A stretch of 64,000 nucleotides of DNA from Ophiura sarsii. Taxonomy: Eukaryota > Echinodermata > Ophiuroidea > Amphilepidida > Ophiuridae. Every line of letters begins with the position of its first letter. Positions within the stretch are counted from its first letter, which is position 1. The position numbers and the translations under genes were made by a program. The DNA lies in contig CM069448.1 in assembly GCA_035610835.1 (NCBI GenBank), positions 5,767,607-5,831,606 on the forward strand. Direction: 5' to 3'. The notes beneath the pieces are model-generated. The model made no database searches and had not been told where the DNA came from. It saw only the letters and a program-made list of their open reading frames with translations. This document shows, one piece after another, positions 45,541-56,957 of the stretch.

Positions 45541-46472
45541 GAGTATTTTAGCCACGGCCCAGAGTTCCAGCCATGTAAATTAATAAAAGATATTTATCTC
45601 ATTGTCAGAATCAATCAAATGGCAAGGACGAGATTAGCATGAGAATCGTATTATGTTTAATCGTTCACCGACTTAAGAGCGGAGAAGATAGCCAGCCAGG
45701 AGTTTATTCCAATTCAGTTTACACGTCCTGCGTATTAATTAGAGATTCATCGGCCGCTTGCAATCTAATGTTACTTAGGATAGTTGACCATTTGGTTATA
45801 AGACGGATGCAGCCGATCAATCTCGTCATGACAAGAATAATGAAAAGGCATGCCAGGGAAAGGAAATAAGAGCTGGTGAGCACTAAAGGTAGCTTAAAAA
45901 TATTAAAGGGAGTATTAAAACCCTATATTGAATATAATTGAAGAAACGTGTTCAAATATCAATGCTTCCCGGCGGATTTGTTAACGAGGTTGGTCTACTA
46001 ACCTCAGCATCTCGTGGTCAAATATAAGAAATGTTAACAATTCGCGATCTAGAGAGTCTTTATTTTCAGAGCTGTTTCTATCTAAAATTGGTCACGAGAA
46101 ATATATTGGATTAAAGACCAGGGCACTATCAACTTCTCATCGCAAGAAAATTATGATTGACGGAAAAAAGTACGTGAAATATGTAGCAAGAGAAATATAC
46201 CTGCATGTATGTTGCACCTCAAACTGACTCTGTAAATAATCAAGTCATGTCATAATCCTTATACGTACTTTGTTAGAGTATTATAATTTAACATAACTTT
46301 CATACGTACTTGGGTTAATTATATAAATACAAAATTACACGTAGATGAATTCTCTGAACCCTACTAAATAATGCTGTAACCATTAAATCACGACAGAAAT
46401 GATAACCTGGCAATGCACTTTACGTGAACTTTAATTTAATTTCAGAATGAAATTGCGTTGATAATATTTATA
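45541..46472 (+). repeat. Segmental duplication B, copy 2 (empty LINE site)
   Basis: Direct copy of 33,299-34,663 lacking the LINE fragment; the uninterrupted target reads ATGCTGTAACCATTAAATC near 46,371. It carries about 110 bp not in copy 1 (46,213-46,315). The 77-codon ORF at 45,639-45,869 is not conserved in copy 1. Confidence 0.9.
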
Positions 46473-47290
46473 GTATGCTGCCATAGCCTTGCCCTTGATC
46501 TTGATATATATTTAATTTAAACAATCGGACGAGTTTCAATATCGTAACATGTTGTAGGATTTGTGTAATTTGTTGCTTTCACTGTTTTGTCACGAATATT
46601 GACCGTCGAAATCATTAAAATACACTCATGTTTCAGGTCTATTGATATATACTGTCATCTATTTTCCGGTCATTTCCTGTGACCTGGGCTTTTGTTCTAA
46701 TAATTCTGTTATTCAGTTATCCCCACTTTGCATATGCATGAGGAGTTGTCTATTGATATACATGTTTTGATATTTTGCCTAGCAACGTGGTGCTGCGCTC
46801 TTTTGAACTTGATTAACTTGTTCAGTAGTAGCATGGATGTTAAGTAGGCAACATCACTTACTGACATTGTGCTATAAGTATAGTGGCGAACTCGTCTCGT
46901 TCACTATCTTTTTTTAGTTCTTACTATATACTTTTGTTATTATATTTTGTGGTGAAGGGTGGTATATCCATTTGAAAAGTTCTTATCCTAGTGTATATCT
47001 GTATATTTTGTTTTATCGCTTTAGTATCCCTTGTTGCTGCTTGTTTCCACACACCCAGTGTATATCTTTTTTATTCTTTGCACTCATGTTGTTGTATATA
47101 AATTGAAAAAAAGGCAATCTGTATGAGCGATTTATGAAATAAAATGAATGTGTTCGTTGAACTTCACCGGTAGTGTTGTTTTTATGGGTTTTGTTTGAAC
47201 TCAAATGTAAGCCTTTTTATTAGTAACAGTAGAGCAGCAGGAGCCGACCCCTATCCGACACCTTCTGCAACTTCTTAGCGCATCAACGGG
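46473..47290. other. Unassigned, with a third diverged hammerhead-like segment
   Basis: 46,951-46,987 reads GGTGAAGGGTGGTATATCCA then TTTGAAAAGTTCTTATCC. It aligns with the motif at 45,182-45,214 (both share GGTATATCCA and a GAAA-like box), and the sequence before it also shares TATACTTTTGT. It is too degraded to fold into a hammerhead. No gene was recognised. Confidence 0.4.
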
Positions 47291-47988
47291 TTATACACCT
47301 ATCAGTTGTATGACGCACTATACGATCCGCGGGAGAGGTGCGTCATGGGTGCGTCGTTGACAACCACATTCTTGACGGAGGGTACGTCAGTGGAAGCCTT
47401 TGGTCCGTGACGAAATTGACGAAGGGTGCGTCAAAGTCCGTCACTTTACATGGGTGCGTCACAGTGTACATCATGTTTACGAACAACAAAATAAGAACTT
47501 TATAATTTAAATATATGCCAATACTATACCATCCACCAACGAACATCACTTTTCCGATATACCGCATGTTCTAAAATGCCTGCAATCACTCGATCGCCGT
47601 GCAAGAGTTTGACAAGCGGAAAAAAGGAACCGATAGTAGACCGAGAACCTTTCATTTTGTTAGTACTGTCACATATAAAATATCAGCATTGCCCTATACC
47701 ACGCAAGCGCATAACAGTAACCACAGCAGAGGTAGGAGAACAGGCCCATTCACTAGGATCATGTACGTAAAAATAATCACCAACGGGGGTGCGTCATATG
47801 GTCCGTCAAAATCAACCAATGGTGCGTCACAAAATTGACTGAGGGTGCGTATATTGTATGACACAGGTCCGTCACTTTTTTGACACAAGGTGCGTCATGG
47901 TACATGAGAAGTTGACGCATCTCGGTAAAGTGTCGCACCATTCCCGGGGTCGTATAGTGCTTCTTACAACAGTGATAGGGTGTATTAA
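47291..47988. mobile_element. 0.7-kb MITE with iterated GGTGCGTCA / GGTCCGTCA boxes
   Basis: The left end TTATACACCTATCAGTTGTA (then TGACGCACTATACGA) is matched inverted at the right end (inward TTAATACACCCTATCACTG, ... AGCACTATACGA). Inside are about nine GGTGCGTCA-like and about five GGTCCGTCA/GTCCGTGA boxes, nearly all in the same direction in both halves, unlike most subterminal repeats which are inverted. Several ORFs on both strands translate these boxes and are not genes. Confidence 0.75.
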
Positions 47989-48477
47989 TATGTAATAAGA
48001 TTGACACCTCAACATGTTAAAGTGTTATCCAAATAATGTAATGTAATAAAACCTCCAATAGTAAATAGTCTGATGAACATGCCAGTGCAGATTGGGTATA
48101 TAATATGAAGACACACATTTTGATTACACTCAAATGTATATTTTGTATGTTTCCTATTTGGTAGGAAAATGATTCTGAATAGTGATAGAATAAGGGAATA
48201 CATTGTGAGTAAAAAAAACGGGGATGTTTTTCAATCTGAGTCTTTTGCCTCATTCTAAACATAGAGTCTTTTGATACATTTAAGACATATAATCTGAGTC
48301 TTCAGCTTGTCTCCACAGTTACACACTTTTTCTCTATATGAGTCATTTGACTCACATGGTTTTATAAATGACACAAATGGCTCATAGAAATGAATCAAAT
48401 GAAAACGTTGCCCCTATTCTGAATATGAATTACTTACGATGTGATTCAAGGGAAGCATAGAACCATATGTGTCTAAC
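47989..48477. other. Unassigned sequence
   Basis: No gene was recognised. TTTTGACTC/GAGTC-type boxes (AATCTGAGTCTTTTG, GAGTCATTTGACTC) cluster at 48,230-48,400, perhaps part of another small palindromic repeat. Confidence 0.4.
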
Positions 48478-49275
48478 AAATTCCGCGGAGACCATTGTCT
48501 GATAAAACAACATGTCATCATTGTCGATGCTGCTTATGAATAGAACGCCCATTCACTAGGCATGCGCTTCCATTTTCTAAACGCCTCGATATATTCAGTG
48601 ATATCCTGGGGAAATAAGCGCATCAGGATTTGATCTATTCAGACGCACTCAATATTGACTATTGCTGCCGGGTAATGGCATCAACAGATATCTGTACTGC
48701 ACCTCGAGGGCTTCTAGAACACTATTGGATATTAAACTTGTATATAGCTGGTATGACGGTACACGAAAAGACATACAAGCGGTGACGTTCATTATTAGGG
48801 GACGTATTATAAGTTTATCAATCGCTCTTTTTAGAAACCTACTTATCAAAACTGTGTCAAGCTTTCACCGTAGAACAATGGCATCAGTAGCCTAAAGGAT
48901 GGCACCACTTTACTCTTAATAAATCATGGTTAGCATTAGTTAATGATGCAGTTGTAATACCAACCACCTTGTTCTTCAGCAATACGGAGGCATCTATTAC
49001 GTGCTCGACATAACATCCTTAAAGATGAAGAGACGACGGTTTTCGTTTGCACAACTATTACGCTTGAATACCAAAGGATACAATGAATTGTTAATGATTG
49101 TATCATGTATCCATCTTGTTTTATATTATTTTAACTAGACTGTCTCATATTAAATATATACTCTAGCAATTAGTTACACCGAGAAAAAAATTCACAATGC
49201 TAAACTACACAAAAATGCTTGCTAGCAAGTTTCCATATAACGCCAGGACTGGACATGTAGAAATACTAAGTACAT
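48478..49275 (+). repeat. Dispersed repeat D, copy 2
   Basis: Direct, diverged copy of 17,390-18,740. It lacks the MITE found in copy 1; a candidate empty TTAA lies near 49,091 (GAATTGTTAATGATTG), though the alignment there is weak. The 78-codon plus-strand ORF at 48,662-48,895 is not open in copy 1. Confidence 0.75.
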
Positions 49276-49538
49276 CTAATAACCAGGATGCTTAAAAGAA
49301 GATTGGTGAATTCATGGCGCATGCGATTTTACTTTGGTGAGACCATTCATATCAGTTAGCCCCAAACCATTAAAAGAACATGTTTTCTGAACAGGTGTTC
49401 CATTATAAATCACACATTACTGAGTCTATGTGAATAACAAGTCAATGCATTATGAATCAACCCTCGTCCTATTGAGCCTTTTTTGTTACACGGTTTACTA
49501 AGGGGTGGGGGGGGGGGGAGGGGTGACAACCCGCCTAG
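49276..49538. other. Unassigned, ends in a G-rich tract
   Basis: No gene was seen. 49,504-49,522 is a nearly pure G tract immediately upstream of MITE copy C3. Confidence 0.5.
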
Positions 49539-49911
49539 TTAAAGGGACATTAAGTGGTGTTGAAAATTGTAAATGTTTAAAAATTTACTTCAGAATTCAA
49601 GATGAACATTAAAAATTGCCATTATTGTTGTTTTTACTAACAAAAATACAGCAAAACTTGATTGAAACAATATCATCGCTATTTATTAAAAAACGCCCTC
49701 TATGCAAATATGGTTCGCGTTATGTATCACGCGTACTGCAGGGGGATACTGTCGGACGTAAAATGCTCGTTGTGGTTCTACGAGCATTTTTGAATCGACG
49801 TTTTCTTGTACAAAGAGGGCTGGTTTTTCTTAATCCTTATAGGTATGCTAATCCCAGTTTTTATCATAATTGAGGGCGCAGCCTCCGACACATCTCTTAG
49901 TGCCCCTTTAA
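49539..49911 (-). mobile_element. TTAA-flanked MITE, piggyBac-like, copy C3
   Basis: Runs from TTAAAGGGACATTAAG at 49,539 to CTTAGTGCCCCTTTAA at 49,911. It is the copy with the clearest ends. It carries the internal CACGCGTACTGCAGGGGGAT block that C2 also has and C1 lacks. The 86-codon plus-strand ORF across it is not conserved in the other copies. Confidence 0.83.
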
Positions 49912-50080
49912 ATCCAAACAGAGATGCAGAGTTATGCTGATTTGTTACCATGGTATAGTTAGAGATCTCTTCACTAAATATATACCAAATAAGTACAGTA
50001 AATTATAGGCTAACATTAAAATTTGACAGCTACCAAAATGGGTTCTTTTATTTAAACAGGCATAATATTGATAGCTAACA
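49912..50080. other. Unassigned sequence
   Basis: A short AT-rich spacer with no recognised feature. Confidence 0.4.
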
Positions 50081-50393
50081 ACAATTGGTGCTGGTATTGT
50101 ATATATCCTACCAGTTTTATCTTTTATCCTCCAATCTGTGTTGCCTACTTTTAAATTGTAGTTTTTAATTTGTTGATTTTTAAATTGTGTTATACCTGTA
50201 TGCATGTTCTACAATTGGTTCTGGTATTGTATATATCTTACCAGTTTTATCTTTTATCCTCCAATCTGTGTACTTTTAAATTGTAGTTTTTTAATTGGTT
50301 GATTTTTAAATTGTTTTAAATTGTAAAGCGCTTTGGGGTTTGTACGAAAAGCGTTTCTTAAATGCAGTTTAGTATTAGTAGTAGTAGTAAGGT
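50081..50393 (+). mobile_element. LINE 3' UTR with internal tandem duplication and (TAG)n tail
   Basis: A 130-bp unit starting ACAATTGGTGCTGGTATTGT at 50,081 is repeated at 50,211 with a small deletion. It leads into TTGTAAAGCGCTTTGGGGTT, AAAAGCGTTTCTTAAATGC and then a (TAG)n tail. The GTAAAGCGCTTTG ... AAATGCAGT ending before a trinucleotide repeat is typical of 3' termini of several animal LINE clades. No ORF2 sequence is attached, so this is a 5'-truncated copy. Confidence 0.7.
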
Positions 50394-51629
50394 CAATTTC
50401 ATTCATTCTTTTGTTCATATGAGCGGAAAAATCTGCTTTTTTAATACGTGCTTAATTGGTTTGTTAAATTTGTGTGGTCTCTTTTTTAAACAAATATTAA
50501 TGTCAGTACAACTTCATTTTGACTCACCCTGTTTGTGAAAACTGTGGGTTGGTAAACTGCTTTATATTATATAAATATCATTACATTCCAGTTGCCTGTA
50601 ATGTTTGAGCCCAAGTTTGACAGTTTGAACTGGCCATGAAGCTAGTACCGTATTAGTAGGTTTTACCAAAGAATTACATTCATCCAACACCATTGACCGC
50701 ATGCTGGGGGACCTTGAGCATTACGCTACAAGGCCCGCTTAGCAGCGCTCTAAATTGCTGCCCTAAAAACCGGCAACAAATTTAAATATTCGCTTTCCAT
50801 CAAAGCCGGTTGCTATATATGACATAATTCTCGTGTGCAACCGACCGGCAGTATTGCAACACCCATTAAGCGTGGATGTAATTTGCAACATAATGGAAAC
50901 TCACCCATGCAGTTAGCAAAAAGTACCGTCGTACACGCCCCGAATTTAAATATACAACCAGGAAATCCTCTCGTAGTAATTGATAACAATAGGTTTACTA
51001 GACCGAATTAATAGCGCTCCTAAGCGGACAATTTATGTCATGGTGAGGCAGCGGTGAACTGGTAGCAAGCTCCCAGGCGCTGCAGTCTTGCCACATGACT
51101 TAGCACATGTGGTGACTTTCAGCCAGATCTGGACTAGTTTTAAACTAAAATCTGCTCTCGGATAATAATCTAATGTGATTTTTTTTCTCTCAAAATTTGA
51201 CCTTTTTTTATACAAAATATGATATATTGAAGTTAATCTCTTAACAAAGCAACATTTTCAAAAGTAATATATATGGCTTCTAGTTACACCCAGACTGAAG
51301 AGCCTTGAGCCATGCTTAGGACAGCGGTGGAAATGGTAGCAAGCATGCTTGCAAGACACAGGTGGTGTAAAATAAATCAAATAAATGGTGTAGGAGGGGA
51401 TGATTTATCACCCTGGAAAGCATCAAAGCCGTGGTCAAGAAAGTTGGATAACATACAGGGAACGGAACCGTAATGTTTAATTTATTCAGTTTCCTCTTGT
51501 CACGATCACTTTATGCGATTCACACCTTGTTTGGCCAACTGTATCATGTTATTGTGATATTGTTTAACCCCGTCGTCAAAACAAATAGATCTGGTTCAAT
51601 TGCCGTATCATCAGAGTACGTACCAGAGA
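50394..51629. other. Unassigned sequence
   Basis: No gene or bounded element was recognised. GGTGAGGCAGCGGTGAACTG near 51,040 and GGACAGCGGTGGAAATGGTA near 51,320 are each followed by AGCAAGC, hinting at a short repeat. The 61- to 64-codon ORFs lack motifs. Confidence 0.4.
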
Positions 51630-51701
51630 GACCGCGTGGCCTAGTGGTTATGGCGCCTGCATAGAGTTCAGGAGACCAGAGTTCAAATTCTCGCCGGTGC
51701 A
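51630..51701 (+). tRNA. tRNA-Arg-like sequence, degraded
   Basis: GACCGCGTGGCCTAGTGG at the start matches the first 18 nt expected for animal tRNA-Arg apart from one position. TGGCCTAGTGG (51,637-51,647) is a good A box. AGTTCAAATTC (51,680-51,690) is a weak B box. A CCTG/CAGG anticodon stem with a 7-nt loop can be drawn (anticodon would read AGA), but the acceptor stem pairs over only about four bases and the T stem is broken. It is a pseudogene or tRNA-derived SINE head, related to the module at 41,839. Confidence 0.5.
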
Positions 51702-52386
51702 TTTCCCGGCTTATTTTTCGTTGGGACATTCACCGGTGTTTGTCAATATTGTTATTGTCTAATTGAAAACAACGTGGGTTGGTAAACTGCTTCATATTAA
51801 ATATATTAAAATATTAGCAAAAATAATAATCCTCTTTTCGAAATGTCACCAGGTTTTTGGCTTACAAGAGATGGAAATGATGTTAATTATGAGTGGTCAT
51901 TGGATAAACAACACGTGTATTAAAGATTATACGTCTAAGGTAACACGTAGTACGCGTAAACTAAAGATTCTAAGATAACATTCTCGCTTTATTGCGTTAA
52001 CAATTGTGACACTTTGGATTTAATATTTGCGAAAAGGTATCAATCAAACAAACCTGGAGGCTAGCTGATGCTAATACGGAATACACCCTATTTGTAAACT
52101 GTATATGCTCATCTTCAACCTGTAAGATGTTATCTTGGACGTCTAACCGTTCTCTTACACGTTTTGTGTAATACTATAGCAACTCATAGTTTCTAACATA
52201 TAATATAAGATTCAAGATTCAAGACAATACTATAAAGTTGTTGTTTTTTAAATGGCGATTTTAAATATTGTATGGTGGCAACCACCCTCCAACGTTGACG
52301 GTTTACCCAAACCCCAGGCCTAGAAATGTGTTTTCGTCCCAAGGAGTGCAGAGGATGTAAAACGTTTACCTAGATGCATTATACCG
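51702..52386. other. Unassigned sequence
   Basis: No gene recognised; the 72-codon ORF at 51,763-51,978 lacks motifs. Confidence 0.4.

Positions 52387-52417
<31 letters not shown>
52387..52417. repeat. (C)31 homopolymer
   Basis: An uninterrupted run of 31 cytosines, the longest homopolymer in the window. Length is likely to vary or be misassembled. Confidence 0.97.
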
Positions 52418-52555
52418 TGAGGGTTAACATGCCTACTTAATACAGAGAAACGTCAGAGTTTTCGAATGAGAAGCAATGTCTAGATATATTCAAGTAAGGA
52501 CTCAAGGTATTTCCCCGTTCATTCTGTATACACTGCGCAAATGTTATACAGGGTG

Positions 52556-53725
52556 AGTCAAAAAGACTGCAATAGTGGAAAGAAGCCATTTTGTTTTCAA
52601 AACCAAAATGAATTTTAAAACTGTTTAAATATTGCAAGAATGATGTATTTGATCCTAACTTTGTGTGAAAAAAATGAAGTCGATTGCATTTTTCGTTTGT
52701 CTTCGGTTACCCTATTTGCTGCACATCCAAATTTACCTGTTTGTCCACGAGCACAGTGATTTTCATTTAAAATGGCACACATTGCATTTTCATATTTGAA
52801 TATCCCGCCAACAAAAAAATGGAAAATGTCCAGTTTTTTTATTAAAATTTAGAACATTATACGCTTTCATAGCATGGGTATGATTATAATTTATTATGCT
52901 ATCTCACATGTCAGCAAGAAAGGATGCATCAAATTCCAATAACATCACAAATGAACTCAAGTTCCCAAATTTGAATGAGAGACACATTTTGCGATTTGAT
53001 GCATATTTTGGGTATCTCGTGGACAAACGTGTAAAATGGGTGCACTGGTCAAAAGGTTCACCAAAGGCAAACGGAAAATGTAATCGACTTCATTTTTTCA
53101 CACAGAGTTGGGATTAAATCGTCGCTGTTCTGACATACCGGCACATGGGCCATTTTGGGCAAAATGAGTTAAGTTGCATTTCATGATCTACAAGTGAAAC
53201 TCTTTATTCTCCAAAAAAATTGAGACAAAAAGGTAATTAATTAATGAGATACCGCACTAATTAGTGTCATATGCCAGGGTTTTTACATAATACCGGCATG
53301 AAAACCTCATTTTGTATTCTGACGTACCGGCACATCACAATATTTTGCCATAGACAACCGTGTAACTACATACCGGCATATCACTGGCATATCACTGTAG
53401 GACTGTCTGACATACCGGCACATGACTTTATGACATAATTACTCCTAATTAATAATTGCAATTTGTTGTTGTAACATGCTCATAACAAACATAAGTATAT
53501 ATCTATTAGTGTTCTTTGACAATGATAGTGACATTTGATGTAAATGCTCTCTAACAAGTCTTTACAAATTGGAAAATTTTCAAACACGATTTTCTCAAAA
53601 CGCTGTTTTTCGTGATGTGCCGGTATGTCAGAACAGCGACGAAATATATCATTTACAAAGTTTTAAAATTCATTTTGGTTTTGAAAACAAAATGGCTTCT
53701 TTCCACTATTGCAGTCTTTTTGACT
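52556..53725. mobile_element. Foldback element with a MITE inserted in its right arm
   Basis: AGTCAAAAAGACTGCAATAG at 52,556 is inverted at 53,725, and the arms match through TGGAAAGAAGCCATTTTGTT and AAAACCAAAATGAATTTTAAA. After the inserted element at 53,120-53,641 is removed, the pairing resumes with TGTGTGAAAAAA.TGAAGTCG and GTTTGTCCACGAG, giving arms of about 200 bp. A TACAGGGTG box lies just outside the left end. The 74-codon ORF at 52,896-53,117 reads through the right arm and has no known motif. Confidence 0.8.
53120..53641. mobile_element. MITE with 27-bp perfect TIRs and AAAT target duplication
   Basis: CGTCGCTGTTCTGACATACC (continuing GGCACAT) at 53,120 and its exact reverse complement ending 53,641 form a perfect 27-bp TIR. 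AAAT flanks both sides. The opposite arm of the host foldback element (near 52,640-52,655) lacks the insertion and acts as the empty site. ACATACCGGCACAT boxes recur internally near 53,332 and 53,410. A 76-bp miniature relative lies at 42,614. No transposase is present. Confidence 0.88.
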
Positions 53726-54799
53726 GAATGAAAGTCAAGATGTTGCGAGACTGTAGACTGCTTTTTGCCAATACACAAGGTCTCCCGGCTGTTATGTCTT
53801 ACATTTCTTGTGCGACTTTTGAAAGTTGTTGTGTTAAGAAACTCAAACTGTGAACATCCATTTCAGATTTAATCAAATCTTCAATTCAAATAGTTTTACA
53901 AAATCATCCCAATGGAGGCTGAAAGTCAAAATGTGGCAAGACATGTGGCAAGAATGTAACCGGCCAGCGTTTGGCGATGCAAGGACCCACCCGAAATGTG
54001 ATCCATCAAGGTGTCCATGAAGCAAGTGCTAGCTTCATGGCATGTCAACCTGTCAAAGATTATATCACAAAATAGTCATGTAAATCATGTAAAATTGAGC
54101 GTAATGAGATTCATTTTCTTTATATTGATAATACGGAATACGTTGCTCACCTGTGCCTTATATCATTATTATCATTGCATTCTTTTGTTACACTTTTACG
54201 TCTAGTATCATTATTGACGCATCAACAATCTTAGGTAATCATTGCTTATTCCAAGCACCTTTTAACCCGGTTTTAAATAACCAATTATGTGTTGGGCTCC
54301 TTAAGAACACGATCATTCAAATATTAGCTTGGAAAACGTATCATGAGGAAAATATGTACATCCTTAATATTCTATTAGCACACCCAACTCTGGAGAAATC
54401 ATTATTGGTGTGAAATGTGTACGTGCTGAGCTTCCTTTATTTTGTTAACCCGCCTCAGTTTGCATTTAAATCGGCCCTATTATTTAGGCTTAAGGGATTT
54501 CGGTATACAAAATTCATAGAAAAGTATACATCCTTTGTTTGAAAGGATTACAATCCGGTATAACAAACTATGCAAATTTCCAACATTGTTATTTTGTAAC
54601 ATGATAATTATGAGGTCGTAATAAACTAAGGAGTGTGAAAGTATTTTGAAGAGCATCACTTAAGAGTTTTAATTATGACGCTTTCCAAAATAAAAAAACA
54701 TTGCAGATTCAGTATTACTAACATGTACACAAATATCATTTTGATATTTATATATTGCTTCTTTGAACTGCAGAATTTAATAACGAGGCGTCAACTAGG
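53726..54799. other. Unassigned sequence
   Basis: No gene or bounded element recognised; ORFs up to 87 codons have no motif. Confidence 0.4.
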
Positions 54800-55140
54800 G
54801 TGTATTACAATAGAACCCCTTGGGAAATTATACTTCATGAAATGACCACCATGACCGTCCCGTCAGTCATTAGTTTAAAATATGCAGTGTCATTATTTGT
54901 GAGCCGCACTATTGAATGCGATAAATATTGGTATATTGACATACTTGACACCGACTTGAACGTAATGCCCTATTGTAACGGTGTATTCATTATCATCAAT
55001 GCCCAGATTGGTGAGGTTCGCTACATCGAAATATAAAAGACCTAGAACGCACCTCTCCCTACCCCTACGCCTTAGCCTGTAGACCTCTGTCCCAAAAAAG
55101 AGGCCTCATGATTAAACTGCAATATTAAGTTGCTATCTTT
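54800..55140 (+). pseudogene. Paralogous copy of the 21-kb coding-like ORF
   Basis: A 78-codon plus-strand ORF ends NAQIGEVRYIEI at 55,036. From about 54,985 to 55,140 the DNA matches, inverted, 20,960-21,125, including CAATGCCCAGATTGGTGAGG (other copy ATGCCCAGTTTGGTGAGG). The peptide match covers only the last dozen residues; the other copy stays open further. Upstream, the two copies do not align by eye. The protein is unknown. Confidence 0.3.
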
Positions 55141-55210
55141 AGTAGCATTAAATGTCCTAACAACATATTTTGTACCATCAAAATTGATACGTCCATCAAC
55201 TGTAAATCAA

Positions 55211-55336
55211 GAGCTCTATCCCAAAAGGGATCAACTCCACTTTTTGTCGAAATTGAGTTAGGTGCAGAACATGAAAGAGAATTACGAAATACATCTATTA
55301 CACTTTGTTTTACATCTTACATCTTTAGCAGTTACC
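55211..55336 (+). mobile_element. 0.7-kb TIR element, family R, truncated copy 3
   Basis: Begins GAGCTCTATCCCAAAAGGGA and CTCCACTTTTTGTCGAAATT, the left end of family R. It runs through GAAATTGAGTTAGGTGCAGA and ATTACGAAATACATCT and then stops near 55,330, where an unrelated 36-bp sequence starts. Only about 125 bp of the element remains. Confidence 0.75.
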
Positions 55337-55958
55337 CTTGTTACTCTCCCGTTCTTTGTAATCATCGTTTTAAATAACTTTCATTAAGCCAGCTCGCTGT
55401 TTGATTCATCGTAAGATAAATAGACCTAATGCCATGCCATAGTATACACATATATCAAACCTCATATAAGTTGAATATGAGCCATACATTTTCAAAGTTT
55501 AGAACATTTAATGCCGCGTGTATTTTAGTCCAATACGGAATAAAGCACATTAGGCCTACACAACATTCAGCAAGACATTTAATTGTCAGATTTTAATAAG
55601 ATATACTTTCCTAGTTTGGAAATTTATCATTTTAAATGTCGGATAAAGAGCAAGCGTATATCGAGTTTCAATCGGAAGCATTTACCGTTTGACATAGAAT
55701 CAAATATATTTTGTGAGATAAGACAAAATAGGAATTTCAAGTTTAGAAATTCAGTGTTGTTTGTTTTAACAGGACATCGTCCAATAAGTTTTGCCACGAC
55801 AGGGAATTTTTCGGGCACGTGCCTTTAGTTGATTTTCTTTTAAAACAACTATACCGCTTAGTAAGCATTACACGAAGTAAATGTCGAAAACATTATGAGC
55901 AATTTTTGATATGAGTCCGAAAGCAGTTACCCTTGTTACTCTCCCGTTCTTTGTAATG
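55327..55958. repeat. Exact 36-bp direct repeats 596 bp apart
   Basis: AGCAGTTACCCTTGTTACTC followed by TCCCGTTCTTTGTAAT occurs identically at 55,327-55,362 and 55,923-55,958. The 560 bp between contains no recognised feature (82-codon and 63-codon opposed ORFs have no motif). The left copy sits exactly where the family R fragment breaks off. Confidence 0.85.
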
Positions 55959-56957
55959 TTTGATATGGTACCCCGGAGTGTTCCACAGGTGACTCTTTCG
56001 GATGTGTTTGCATTTCTGAGGTCATGACTGCCATACTTGAGGGTTTGGTGAGGGGTTGAGGGATAGTATTGACGCACATATCTGATGGTATGTGGGCAGT
56101 TAATCACTCGTTGTAGGTCTACCACATTTCTTGAATCTGCTTTCTCTTATCCTACTCAGCCGCAGTAGAATAACTTTTCCCGACTTTTGTTCAATTCAGC
56201 TTTAAATTGCGATACGTTGACCATCTACGTGGGCACGTGTCATTTGAAAGGCGACTATTTAACTTATTCGACATTTGAGTCTTCAAGCTCTTCTTTCTCT
56301 ACTTATTGAAGAAGAACACGCATTTCCCGACATTAGTATAACTTTACTGATGGTTGTTTGAACCTAGAAAGGTTCATTTTTGTGTTTGGCATCTTTTCCC
56401 GATTGACTAGTCAGTGAAACTCAAGGCCTTGAATAAACATCCTAGCCAGGAATTTTCTACATAATAGATAGTTTTCTATTTAATTTTAGAAGAAGTAATA
56501 GATAGTATTCTATTAATATATATTATTACAAATGGTGGCGCAAGTGTGCACGAGTTGTACATGTGATCAACATGACTGGTAAGGATACCAGGCCTTTCAT
56601 CTTTTGTGGCATCCTTTGTTTGCTTGGATGGATCACGGCATTTTTAATGGCCGTTTGCTCTCACTCTCCAGCACAGGACGGAGAACATGTCGCCATTTTG
56701 TAGTTAAACAAGAAGTGGTTTAACTATTGGAAAATGAACGTGGAAAACATTCATTACAGTTTCAGGCTTTTGCCAAACTGTATGATACGCTTAGCGGCAG
56801 ATGGTCCGCGACATTTTAGAGCCTGAGTATTGTTCCGGTCAGCGAAAGTTGACACAGAGATAGCATTTTTATATATGTTAGTAACAGAGGCAAGTGTTGC
56901 CCTGTACTTACTTATAGATTAAAATGTGTGTATGTACGCAGGGTCAGTTGATCTACA
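55959..56957. other. Unassigned sequence
   Basis: No gene or bounded repeat recognised. It leads into the hammerhead motif. Confidence 0.4.
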
